Assembly (NCBI RefSeq): GCF_900116905.1
Contig: NZ_FPCG01000003.1
Span: 124,001 to 188,000 of the forward strand
Direction of reading: 5' to 3'
DNA length: 64,000 nt
Source: Micrococcus terreus
GTDB taxonomy: Bacteria > Actinomycetota > Actinomycetes > Actinomycetales > Micrococcaceae
The notes beneath the pieces were generated by a model. The model was not told the origin of the DNA, searched no databases, and saw only the letters and a program-made list of their open reading frames with translations. Positions 56,857-64,000 of the stretch are shown in pieces (the stretch's first letter is position 1; every line of letters begins with the position of its first letter). Both the position numbers and the translations under genes were made by a program.

Positions 56857-58442
56857 GAGTCGAAGCCCATCCCCAGGGCGCTGGTGAACCTCAGCCACAG
56901 CCCCTGCTTGCCACCCTGGCGATCCGCCCGGATCATCTCCCGCTTGGTCAGCTCGATCCCGGCCCAGGCGATGGGGTCCGGGGGGAAGGGCAGGGGACGC
57001 TTGCGCACTATCTGCAGCTCGGTCAGCTCCGTCTTCTCCCCGGAGACCAGATCCAGCAGCACCTGGGCGGCGAAGCGGCTGGCTCCCACGCCCAGTCCGG
57101 TGAACCCGGCGGCCCGGGCGGTCAGTCCGCCGTGGGCGGTGTCGAAGAAGGAGAAGAACCGAGAGCAGGTGTCGATCGCCCCGCCCCACTGGTGGGTGAA
57201 GCGGATGCCTTCCAGCTGCGGGAACGTGGCCAAAAAGTGCGCGGCGAGCCGGCGGAAGGTCTCCGGGCGCTGGTCGTACTCGGGCAGCACCCGCCGACCA
57301 TAGTGGTAGACGGCGTCGTATCCGCCGAACAGGATGCGCTGCCGGCCGGTCTCCCGGTCCGTGGTGAGCCGGTAGTAGTGGAACCGCGAGTCGGGGTCAT
57401 CCAGTCCCTGCCGGCGGTCCCACCCGATCGCCCGTTCCTGCTCCTCGGTGAGCGGTTCGGTCACCAGCGCGTAGTCGTAGACGGGCACCGTGAACAGTCC
57501 GGTGGTGGGCAGCAGTGAACGGAACACGTTGGTGGCCAGCACCACCCGGCGCGCGGTGACCACCGCGTCCGGCGCGGCGCCCTGCGGGGTCTGGTGGCCG
57601 CCGTCGTAGGTCTCCTCCGGCAGCGGGGCCGGGGGAGCGGGGATGCCCTCCACCGTGCCCCCGGTGGTGGCGACCATGCGGGCGGCCGAACCGGAGCCGG
57701 TGCGCTGGAGTCCGCTGACCGTGGTGTGCTCGTGGATCCGCACACCCAGCTTCAGGCACGCGCGCTTCAGGCCCCAGGCCAGGCGGGCCGGGTCCACCAG
57801 GGCGGACTCGTGGTGGTCCCAGAGCCCCGCGCGGTAGAGCGGGGAGGCGATCTCGGCCTGGATCTGCTCCTGGTCGAAGTAGGTGGTGTCCGGGTCCTCG
57901 GCGTGCGCGGCCCGCAGCTGCTGGACGTGGTGGTCCTCGATCGCCACGGTCAGGGTGCCGTTCCACTCGAAGTCGCAGTCGATCCCGTGGCGCTCGAGAG
58001 TCTGGCGCATCTCCTCCACGTTCTGCCGGCCCAGCTCATCCAACCGGTCCACCTCGTCCGGGACATGCTGCAGGCCGTTGGAGCGCCCGTGGGTGAGGGA
58101 GGTGGAGACGAACCCGCCGTTGCGTCCGGAGGCGGCCCAACCGACCTCGTTGCCCTCCAGCAGCAGCACGTCCCGGGCAGGGTCGCGCTCCTTGGCGATC
58201 AGGGCGGTCCACAGCCCCGTGTAGCCGCCGCCGACCACCAGCAGGTCTGTGGTGGTGTCCTGGGTGAGCGGGGGCTCGGGGCTGGGCCGGTCAGGAGAGT
58301 CCAGCCAGTAGGACGTGTCACGAGCCCCGGCCAGGGCGGCGTCCACCACCGCAGTGGGGACCTGCTGCTCGGCCCGTTCGTAGACGGTCTGCTGGTCGGC
58401 GCGGTCTGCTCGGTCTGTGTCGGTCTGGTCAGCGGCCATCAT
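56853..58442 (-). CDS. FAD-dependent oxidoreductase (DAO family), amine oxidase-like
   Basis: A 529-residue FAD enzyme. After a ~65-residue charged leader, the dinucleotide loop is LLVVGGGYTGLWTALIAKE and the next marker is GWAASGRNGGFVS, typical of the PuuB/GlpD-like DAO group that oxidises gamma-glutamylputrescine or similar N-substituted amines. YHYGRRVLPEYDQRPETFRR and FTGLGVGASRFAAQ mark the C-terminal part. Either of two adjacent ATGs (58442, 58439) fits. The start lies 14 nt inside the end of the amidohydrolase gene, and the stop overlaps the cupin start. Confidence 0.88.
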   Translation of the reverse strand: MMAADQTDTDRADRADQQTVYERAEQQVPTAVVDAALAGARDTSYWLDSPDRPSPEPPLTQDTTTDLLVVGGGYTGLWTALIAKERDPARDVLLLEGNEVGWAASGRNGGFVSTSLTHGRSNGLQHVPDEVDRLDELGRQNVEEMRQTLERHGIDCDFEWNGTLTVAIEDHHVQQLRAAHAEDPDTTYFDQEQIQAEIASPLYRAGLWDHHESALVDPARLAWGLKRACLKLGVRIHEHTTVSGLQRTGSGSAARMVATTGGTVEGIPAPPAPLPEETYDGGHQTPQGAAPDAVVTARRVVLATNVFRSLLPTTGLFTVPVYDYALVTEPLTEEQERAIGWDRRQGLDDPDSRFHYYRLTTDRETGRQRILFGGYDAVYHYGRRVLPEYDQRPETFRRLAAHFLATFPQLEGIRFTHQWGGAIDTCSRFFSFFDTAHGGLTARAAGFTGLGVGASRFAAQVLLDLVSGEKTELTELQIVRKRPLPFPPDPIAWAGIELTKREMIRADRQGGKQGLWLRFTSALGMGFDS

Positions 58443-60135
58443 GGACCACCTCTCCGTTGCTCAGGGTCAGGACGGTGCGGGTCTGGCAGATCTCCAGAGG
58501 GTCGACGTCCGGCGCCAGCGGGTTGCGGTCGGCCACCGCGAGGTCGGCCACCATCCCCGGCTCGATCCGGCCGCGGTCCTCCAGGTGCAGCTGCCAGGCG
58601 GAGCCGGCGGTGTAGGCGGCCAGCGCGGTGGTCAGCTCCAGCGCCTCGCCCGGCTCCAGCGGCGGATTCTTCCCGACGGCGGCGTCCAGGGTGGGCGGAT
58701 AGGTCCGGTTCACGGCCACATGCAGGGCCTGCCAGGGATCCGGGGTGCTCACCGGCCAGTCCGAGCCCATGCAGAGCCGGGCGCCGGCGGCCTGGATGGA
58801 GTGGAACGGATACTGCCACCCGGCGCGCTCCTGCCCGATCAGCGGGACGGTCTGGTCCTGCATCTGGGCGTCGTTGCACGCCCACAGTGCCTGCAGATTG
58901 GCGGCGGCGCCGGTGCTGGCGAAGCGGGGCACATCATCCGGGTGGACGATCTGGATGTGGGCGATGTGATGCCGAGCGGTGGTGTCCGGATTCACGGCGT
59001 GCACCGCCTCCACCGTGTCCAGGGCCCAGCGGACGGCGCGGTCGCCGATCGCGTGGAAGTGCAGGTCGAAGCCGGCGGCGTCCAGGGCGGTGCCCACGGC
59101 CAGCAGGACCTCATGGTCCAGGTAGGCCAGGCCGCGTCCGTCCGGTCCGGCGTTGCTGGAGCCCCCGGTCAGGCGCTCGCAGCTGCAGTAGGCCTCCAGC
59201 ATGGCCGCGGTGCGGTTCTCCGGAACGCCGTCCACCATGATCTTGGCCGCGCGGCTGGTGAATCCGGCGCGGGCGTTCTCCTCGCGCCTCCGCACGAAGT
59301 CCTCCACCAGGGCGGGGACGGACTCCACCGTGATGTCCCGCGGAACCCAGAGGGCTCCCGTGGCGGTCTCGGTCACCACGCCCTGCTCCCGTGCCCGCCG
59401 GTAGGCGGCGGAGACGTCCGAGTAGCCGGCGTAGTCGCCCAGGATGGCCTCCTGCCAACCGGTCACGCCGACCGAATGCAGATACTCCACGCCTGCGGAC
59501 AGTCCTGCTGCAAGTTCCTCCGGGGTGTGCTCGGGCAGGAGGTCGCCCACCAGGTTCATGGCGCCCTCGTGCAGGATGCCGCAGGGGGAACCGTCCGGGG
59601 CATGCTCGATCACCCCGTCCGCCGGATCGGGGGTGTCCGCCGTGACACCGGCCCGCTGCAGGGCCGCGGTGTTCACCCAGGCACCGTGGTGATCGGCGTT
59701 GATAAGGTAGGCGGGACGGTCCCCGGTGACGGTGTCCAACAGCTCAGCGGTGGCCGCGCCCGGCGGGAAGTCACCCTTGTACCAGCCGCCGCCGACGATC
59801 CACTCGGAACCGGGACGGTCGGTGGCTGGATGCTCCTCGACGTAGGCGCGGATGGTGTCCAGGACCTCCTCCTGCCCGTCGGCCGCCGTGAGGTCGCAGG
59901 CGTTGCGCTCCATGCCGCCCATCACCATGTGCACGTGTGCATCCACGAACCCGGGCGTGATCAGGCCGCCCTGGAGGTCGATGCGGCGGACGGCCTGGGG
60001 ACAGGTGTCCTCAAGCTCCGCGTCCGTGCCCAGGGCGGCGATCTGTCCGTCCTGCACCAGCACGGCCGTGGCCGTGGGATGCAGCTCCGTGCCGGTGAAG
60101 ACGTAGCCGGAGTGCAGCAGCAGGGAGTCGGTCAT
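58429..60135 (-). CDS. YtcJ-like metal-dependent amidohydrolase
   Basis: A 568-residue amidohydrolase-superfamily enzyme. Metal site GFVDAHVHMVMGG near 63-75, later HFHAIGDRA and CMGSDWPVSTPDPW; a C-terminal composite strand has GRIEPGMVADLAV. Relatives hydrolyse N-formyl or amide groups, so it may release the amine that the next oxidase uses. It is first in a four-gene set (amidohydrolase, oxidase, cupin, aldehyde dehydrogenase). A TTGACA promoter element and a palindrome lie upstream, shared with the divergent TetR gene. The start is chosen at MTDSLLLHSGYV. Confidence 0.88.
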   Translation of the reverse strand: MTDSLLLHSGYVFTGTELHPTATAVLVQDGQIAALGTDAELEDTCPQAVRRIDLQGGLITPGFVDAHVHMVMGGMERNACDLTAADGQEEVLDTIRAYVEEHPATDRPGSEWIVGGGWYKGDFPPGAATAELLDTVTGDRPAYLINADHHGAWVNTAALQRAGVTADTPDPADGVIEHAPDGSPCGILHEGAMNLVGDLLPEHTPEELAAGLSAGVEYLHSVGVTGWQEAILGDYAGYSDVSAAYRRAREQGVVTETATGALWVPRDITVESVPALVEDFVRRREENARAGFTSRAAKIMVDGVPENRTAAMLEAYCSCERLTGGSSNAGPDGRGLAYLDHEVLLAVGTALDAAGFDLHFHAIGDRAVRWALDTVEAVHAVNPDTTARHHIAHIQIVHPDDVPRFASTGAAANLQALWACNDAQMQDQTVPLIGQERAGWQYPFHSIQAAGARLCMGSDWPVSTPDPWQALHVAVNRTYPPTLDAAVGKNPPLEPGEALELTTALAAYTAGSAWQLHLEDRGRIEPGMVADLAVADRNPLAPDVDPLEICQTRTVLTLSNGEVVHDGR

Positions 60136-60166
60136 GGCCTCATTCTCTCGGTCCCTCCAAGGCGTT

Positions 60167-60181
60167 GTCAACGGTGTTGAC
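60167..60181. promoter_or_regulatory. TetR operator in the divergent promoter region
   Basis: GTCAACGGTGTTGAC is a perfect 6+3+6 palindrome. It overlaps the -35 of both directions: TTGACA for the amidohydrolase and TTGACT for tetR (17-bp spacer to CAGACT, then 6 nt to the ATG). This is a classic autoregulated repressor arrangement. Confidence 0.6.
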
Positions 60182-60211
60182 TATCGACCCCTCCGGCGTC
60201 AGACTGCCTGC

Positions 60212-60940
60212 ATGACCATCCACCCGACCCCGCCGCACACCGCACCGGGGCCGGTGCCAGCCGGCGCCGGACGCCGGGGGCGCCCTGCCAAGTCCGGGGC
60301 CGCGCCCCTGGACCGAGAGCGCGTGGTGCGGGCCGCCGTCGGGATGACCTCCACCGCGGAGGGCGAGCCGCTCACCTTCCGTGCCCTGGGGGCGCGCCTG
60401 GGGGTGGACCCCTCGGCGCTGTACCGGTACGTGGCGTCCAAGGACGAGCTGCTGCTGGCGGTGGCGGACGGGATCATCGGCGAGGCGATGAGCGGGTTCG
60501 CCGAGACGGGGGACTGGCGGGCGGACCTGACCGAGCTGCTGCACCGGGTGCACCGGGCGTATCTGGACCATCCGCAGGTCGCCGTGGCCGCCACCCCCCG
60601 CGTGACCCGGCTGCCGGCAGAGATGGACCTGACCGAGACCCTCCTGCGCATCCTCATCCGCGCCGGTCTGGACGAGCCCCGTGCCGTGCTGGTCTACCGC
60701 GCGCTGGAGGACACCGTGCTGGCCTGGACCGGATTCCGCGCCGCCGTGGACCTGCACCCGGAGGCCGAGGCGGATCAGCGCAAGTGGGAGCAGACCTACC
60801 GTGCCGCTGATCCACACACCCACCCCTTCTCCGCCGCCCACGCCGGCCCGATGACCGCCGTGGAGCTGGAGGAGGCCTTCGCCACCGCCCTTCAGCTGCA
60901 GTTGGCTGGACTGGCCACCGAACTGGAGAGCGCACCGTGA
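60212..60940 (+). CDS. TetR family transcriptional regulator
   Basis: A 242-residue regulator with helix-turn-helix TFRALGARLGVDPSALYRYV (about 53-72) after a basic N-terminal tail (GRRGRPAKS). The C-terminal ligand domain has no recognised signature. It is divergent from the amidohydrolase operon and coupled downstream (GTGA) to a second DAO oxidase, so it probably represses both. The promoter is leaderless (CAGACT 6 nt before the ATG) and overlaps the palindromic operator. Confidence 0.88.
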   Translation: MTIHPTPPHTAPGPVPAGAGRRGRPAKSGAAPLDRERVVRAAVGMTSTAEGEPLTFRALGARLGVDPSALYRYVASKDELLLAVADGIIGEAMSGFAETGDWRADLTELLHRVHRAYLDHPQVAVAATPRVTRLPAEMDLTETLLRILIRAGLDEPRAVLVYRALEDTVLAWTGFRAAVDLHPEAEADQRKWEQTYRAADPHTHPFSAAHAGPMTAVELEEAFATALQLQLAGLATELESAP

Positions 60941-62352
60941 CACGCGACTCTGACCAGACCCCTCTCCCGGGCCCCGCCAACGGACAGGTCTCCTTCTGGC
61001 ATGCCCAGCTCGGTCAGCCCGAGCCCGGCCCGCCGCTGGAGGGAGACCGGAACGCGGACGTGGCGATCATCGGTGCGGGGTACACCGGACTGTGGACCGC
61101 CTACTACCTGGCCCAGGCCCGCCCGGACCTGCGGGTCGAGGTCCTGGAGGCGCGGTTCCCCGGCTACGGTGCCTCCGGACGCAATGGCGGCTGGCTGGCC
61201 AACTCTATGACCGGCGGCACCGAGCGGTGCGTGAAGGCCCACGGGCGGGCGGCCACGGAGGCCTTCCAGCATGATCTGGACGCGGCGGTGGATGAGGTGA
61301 TCGCGGTGGCCGCAGCGGAGGGGATCGAGGCGGACATCGTCAAGGGCGGCGAGCTGCTGGTGGCCCGGAATCTCGCGCAGCTCTCCCGTCTGCGCGCCCT
61401 GGACGCGCAGCTGCAGGACTGGCCCTCCGAACGGCACCGCGTGCTGGACGCCGATGAGCTCGCCGACCGCATCCGGGTGGCCGGTGCGCTCGGCGGCATC
61501 CATCTGCCCCAGTGCGCCCGGCTCAACCCCGCCAAACTGGTGCGCGGACTGGCCGAGACCGTGCGCCGGCTGGGCGTGCGCATCCACGAGCAGACCCCCG
61601 TCCGGCGGATCGAGGGGGACCGGCTGGTCACCGACCACGGCACCGTGCGTGCGCGCCACCTCCTGCGCTGCACGGAGGGTTTCACCGCGCTGCTACCCGG
61701 GCACCGGCGTGACTGGATCCCGATGAACTCCTCGATGATCATCACCGATCCGCTGCCGCGCCACGTGTGGGACCGGATCGGGTGGGACGGCATGGAGACC
61801 GTGGAAGACCTGGCCCACGCCTACGTGTACCTGCAGCGCACCGCGGACGGGCGGATCGCCCTGGGCGGGCGCGGAGTCCCGTACCGCTACGGCTCCAGGG
61901 TGGACGCCGACGGCCGCACCGCTCCGGAGACGGTGGCCGCGCTGAGCAGGATCCTCGCCGAGTTCTTCCCGGCGGTGAGGCACGACGACGGCCGCGTCCC
62001 GGTGGCGCACGCCTGGTCAGGGGTGCTCGGCGTCCCGCGGGACTGGCGGCCCACCGTCAACTATGACCCCACCACGGGGCACGGCCACGCCGGGGGCTAT
62101 GTGGGCACAGGAGTGACCGCCACGAACCTGGCCGGACGCACGCTGGCCGACCTGGTCCTGGGACAGGACACCGCCCGGACGCGGCACCCCTGGGTGTGCC
62201 ACACCGTGCGCCGGTGGGAGCCCGAACCCCTGCGCTACGCCGGCGTCCACGGGCTGTACCGCGCCTACCACCTGGCGGACGCGCGCGAGTCAGCGGGACG
62301 GCCCAGCACCCACCCGCTGGCCACCCTGGCCGACCTGATCAGCGGGCGGTGA
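60937..62352 (+). CDS. FAD-dependent oxidoreductase (DAO family), second copy
   Basis: A 471-residue FAD enzyme of the DAO group: VAIIGAGYTGLWTAYYLAQ, then YGASGRNGGWLANSM, and a C-terminal GGYVGTGVTATNLAGRTL. It resembles the other DAO protein in this locus but lacks its long N-terminal leader. It starts at a GTG overlapping the TetR stop. The stop codon TGA lies inside a GACGAC element, so the C-terminus may be shaped by the repeat. It is likely to oxidise an amine or amino acid; the substrate differs or is uncertain. Confidence 0.87.
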   Translation: MTRDSDQTPLPGPANGQVSFWHAQLGQPEPGPPLEGDRNADVAIIGAGYTGLWTAYYLAQARPDLRVEVLEARFPGYGASGRNGGWLANSMTGGTERCVKAHGRAATEAFQHDLDAAVDEVIAVAAAEGIEADIVKGGELLVARNLAQLSRLRALDAQLQDWPSERHRVLDADELADRIRVAGALGGIHLPQCARLNPAKLVRGLAETVRRLGVRIHEQTPVRRIEGDRLVTDHGTVRARHLLRCTEGFTALLPGHRRDWIPMNSSMIITDPLPRHVWDRIGWDGMETVEDLAHAYVYLQRTADGRIALGGRGVPYRYGSRVDADGRTAPETVAALSRILAEFFPAVRHDDGRVPVAHAWSGVLGVPRDWRPTVNYDPTTGHGHAGGYVGTGVTATNLAGRTLADLVLGQDTARTRHPWVCHTVRRWEPEPLRYAGVHGLYRAYHLADARESAGRPSTHPLATLADLISGR

Positions 62353-62369
62353 GGGGCCGTCGTCGGGAA
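62348..62369. repeat. GACGAC palindromic element after the second DAO gene
   Basis: GGTGAGGGGCCGTCGTCGGG plus AA; the TGA stop of the oxidase is the TGA of GGTGAGG. This is the cleanest consensus half. Confidence 0.7.
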
Positions 62370-62409
62370 TCTCTGGCCGGGTGACCTGACGCGACGGTGA
62401 CCCTGCCGC

Positions 62410-63765
62410 TCAGCCCTGCACCGCGCGGTCAGCGACCTCCAGAGCCTGGTCCAGGATGTCCAGTCCCTGGCGGACCACCTCGTCCGGGGTGTTCAGCGGC
62501 GGAGTCAGGTGCAGGCGGTTCTCGGCCACGAACGGCAGCAGCCCCAGCTTCTTGCACTCGGCCACCAGCTCGCCGATGTCCAGGGGCTCCTTGGTGGTGC
62601 GGTCCTGGACCAGTTCCACCGCCCAGAAGGCGCCCAGACCGCGCACATCCCCCACCGAGGGGTGACGGTCCTTGAGCTCCTGCAGGCGGGGGCCGAAGAT
62701 CTCGGTGCCCAGCCGGGCCGCGTTCTCCACCATCCCCTCCTCCTGCATGGCGGTGATGGTGGCCACGGCCGCCGCACAGGCCAGCGGGTGGCCGGAGTAG
62801 GTCAGTCCGCCGGGGTAGGGGGTCTCGGCGAAGGTCTGGTAGACCTCGTCCGAGATCGCCACGCCGCCCAGCGGGACGTAGCCGGAGTTCACGCCCTTGG
62901 CGAAGGTGAGCAGGTCCGGCTCCACACCCCAGTGGTCCACGCCGAACCAGCGGCCGGTCCGGCCGAAGCCGGCCATGACCTCGTCGGCGATGAACAGGAT
63001 CCCGTGCCGGCGGGTCAGCTCCCGCACGCCCTCCAGGTACCCCGCCGGGGGGACGAAGATGCCAGCGGTGCCGGGGACTGACTCCAGGATCACGGCGGCG
63101 ATCGTGGACGGACCCTCCAGGGTGATGACCTGCTCCAGGTGCTCGAGCGCGCGCTGGCCCTCCTGCGCGTCATCCTCCGCATGGAAGCTGCTGCGGTAGG
63201 TGAACGGCGGCAGGAAGTGTGCAGTGCCTGCGGCCGCCCGGTCCACCGGGATGCGGCGGGCACCGCCGGTGATGTTGATCGCCAGGTCGGTCCCGCCGTG
63301 GTAGGAGCGGTACGCGGAGAGGATCTTGGTCTTGCCGGTGTGCACGCGGGCCATGCGCACGGCGTGCTCCACCGCGTCCGCGCCGCCGTTGGTGAAGAAG
63401 ACGTGGTTCAGATCCCCGGGCGTCAGGTCGCTGATCAGCCGGGCCGCCTCCGACCGGGCGTCGTTGACGTGCGCCGGGGCGATGGTGGCGATCCGCGCGG
63501 CCTGCTCCTGGATGGCCGCCACCACCGCCGGGTGGCCGTGCCCGATGTTCGTGTTGACCATCTGGGAGGAGAAGTCGATCAGCTTCCGCCCCTCGCCGTC
63601 CCAGACGTGCGGCCCCTCGGTCTTGACCACGGTCATCGGATCCAGGCTGGCCTGCGCGCTCCACGAGTGGAAGACGTGCGCACGGTCCAGGTCGCGGGCC
63701 TTGCGTCCGGCGGAGAGCAGCTCCTCGCCGATCTCGGGGTCAGGGGTGATGGGCTCGATGCTCAT
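62410..63765 (-). CDS. Class III aminotransferase (GABA/putrescine type)
   Basis: A 451-residue PLP-dependent omega-aminotransferase. Markers are TNGGADAVEHAVRMARVHTG, the aspartate in LFIADEVMAGFGRTGRW, and the PLP lysine in TFAKGVNSGYVPLGG. AAGGAGAG precedes the ATG. With the adjacent aldehyde dehydrogenase, a mmsA-like gene and the DAO oxidases it would pass an amino group from GABA, putrescine or beta-alanine to a keto acid; which one cannot be decided here. It faces the second DAO gene. Confidence 0.88.
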   Translation of the reverse strand: MSIEPITPDPEIGEELLSAGRKARDLDRAHVFHSWSAQASLDPMTVVKTEGPHVWDGEGRKLIDFSSQMVNTNIGHGHPAVVAAIQEQAARIATIAPAHVNDARSEAARLISDLTPGDLNHVFFTNGGADAVEHAVRMARVHTGKTKILSAYRSYHGGTDLAINITGGARRIPVDRAAAGTAHFLPPFTYRSSFHAEDDAQEGQRALEHLEQVITLEGPSTIAAVILESVPGTAGIFVPPAGYLEGVRELTRRHGILFIADEVMAGFGRTGRWFGVDHWGVEPDLLTFAKGVNSGYVPLGGVAISDEVYQTFAETPYPGGLTYSGHPLACAAAVATITAMQEEGMVENAARLGTEIFGPRLQELKDRHPSVGDVRGLGAFWAVELVQDRTTKEPLDIGELVAECKKLGLLPFVAENRLHLTPPLNTPDEVVRQGLDILDQALEVADRAVQG

Positions 63766-63852
63766 GATCTCTCCTTGGCGGTCGTTGCTGACCACTGTGC
63801 CAGACCGGCACGCGGACGGACAGGGACGGGATGGTGCAGGTGCAGCGTGGGG

Positions 63853-64000
63853 TCAGTCGTTCTGCGGGAAGCCCAGATTGATGCCCCCGTGCGAGGGATT
63901 GGCCCAGCGGGTGGTGACCACCTTGCCTCGGGTGAAGAACTGCACGCCCTCCACGCCGTGGGCGTGGGAGTTCCCGAACAGGGAGTTCTTCCATCCGCCG
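63853..64000 (-). CDS. Methylmalonate-semialdehyde dehydrogenase (CoA-acylating), 3' end
   Basis: The last 49 codons of a gene running off the right edge. The tail [20 protein letters not shown] and [19 protein letters not shown] is characteristic of MmsA/IolA, which converts malonate or methylmalonate semialdehyde to acetyl- or propionyl-CoA. The catalytic part is outside. It points the same way as the class III aminotransferase, 88 nt upstream of it, and would take up the semialdehyde made by that enzyme. Confidence 0.85.
   Translation of the reverse strand, partial: GGWKNSLFGNSHAHGVEGVQFFTRGKVVTTRWANPSHGGINLGFPQND

Noticed and set aside
61981-62000. CACGACGACGGCC-type strings at 47108, 52196 and 61981
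   Set aside because: They lack the leading CCC and flank, and sit in ordinary coding segments; not counted as copies.
1-64000. CRISPR array, tRNA/rRNA genes, prophage or IS transposase
   Set aside because: No regularly spaced direct repeats, no tRNA-like cloverleaf, and no transposase, integrase or phage gene was found; the repeats seen are dispersed palindromes.

Overview
The window is a chromosomal stretch of a high-GC Gram-positive actinobacterium (GC around 70% by eye, GTG starts common, many ATGA/GTGA overlaps). Protein families point to the Micrococcaceae (Micrococcus/Kocuria/Citricoccus/Nesterenkonia-like), but the genus is not proven. No rRNA, tRNA, CRISPR, phage or transposase gene was seen. 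Nearly everything is protein coding. Expression starts are of two kinds: genes with a clear Shine-Dalgarno, and a large set with no Shine-Dalgarno but a -10-like hexamer 6-7 nt before the start codon, which looks like leaderless transcription.

Layout. 1-5074: a pterin/flavin-type cluster: 3' end of a PTPS-like gene, glycosyltransferase, methyltransferase and flippase on +, facing a fused RibA-RibD and a CDP-alcohol phosphatidyltransferase on -. 5181-9874: AI-2E-type permease, a cyclodeaminase coupled to an agmatine-deiminase-like protein without catalytic residues, and an ArsR/MFS pair that looks like a nickel/cobalt sensor with its exporter. 9966-14853: LysR regulator divergent from putA. 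15062-21487: AbiEi/Vsr-like protein, SWIM-SNF2 helicase, thioesterase and membrane proteins. 21561-28635: six-gene operon (membrane glutamate-synthase-like enzyme, DUF3237, M20 amidohydrolase, two MFS carriers, membrane protein). 28666-34738: acidic protein, secreted Pro/Thr-rich protein, aldo/keto reductase, cold-shock protein, S4 protein, flavin reductase behind a probable SAM riboswitch, hisD. 34839-46348: MscS, Usp, SDR, GNAT, MBL hydrolase, GST-like reductase, VIT1, alcohol dehydrogenase, 5-oxoprolinase (pxpA and fused pxpBC), LysE, Rho_N protein. 46490-52441: NHEJ region (TopIB-Ku divergent from LigD). 52454-64000: amine/amino-acid catabolism (Lrp, frameshifted MHS carrier, aldehyde dehydrogenase, cupin, two DAO-type oxidoreductases, YtcJ amidohydrolase, TetR, class III aminotransferase, 3' end of mmsA).

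The most unusual feature is DNA-level. A short palindromic element with core GGCCGTCGTCGGGAA and a GGTGAGG-type flank occurs at least 15 times in 64 kb, both between genes and inside genes. The in-gene copies are read in several frames and both orientations and always fall in linkers, tails or insertions (PutA, SNF2, two MFS, MscS, Ku, LigD, aldehyde dehydrogenase, the pxpB-pxpC fusion joint). This resembles the coding-region palindromic elements of Rickettsia, but the sequence is different. Two further small palindromic families have two copies each; one of them lies inside lysE. These families, the degenerate agmatine deiminase and the pterin/glycosyl/flippase cluster are the best candidates for undescribed biology.
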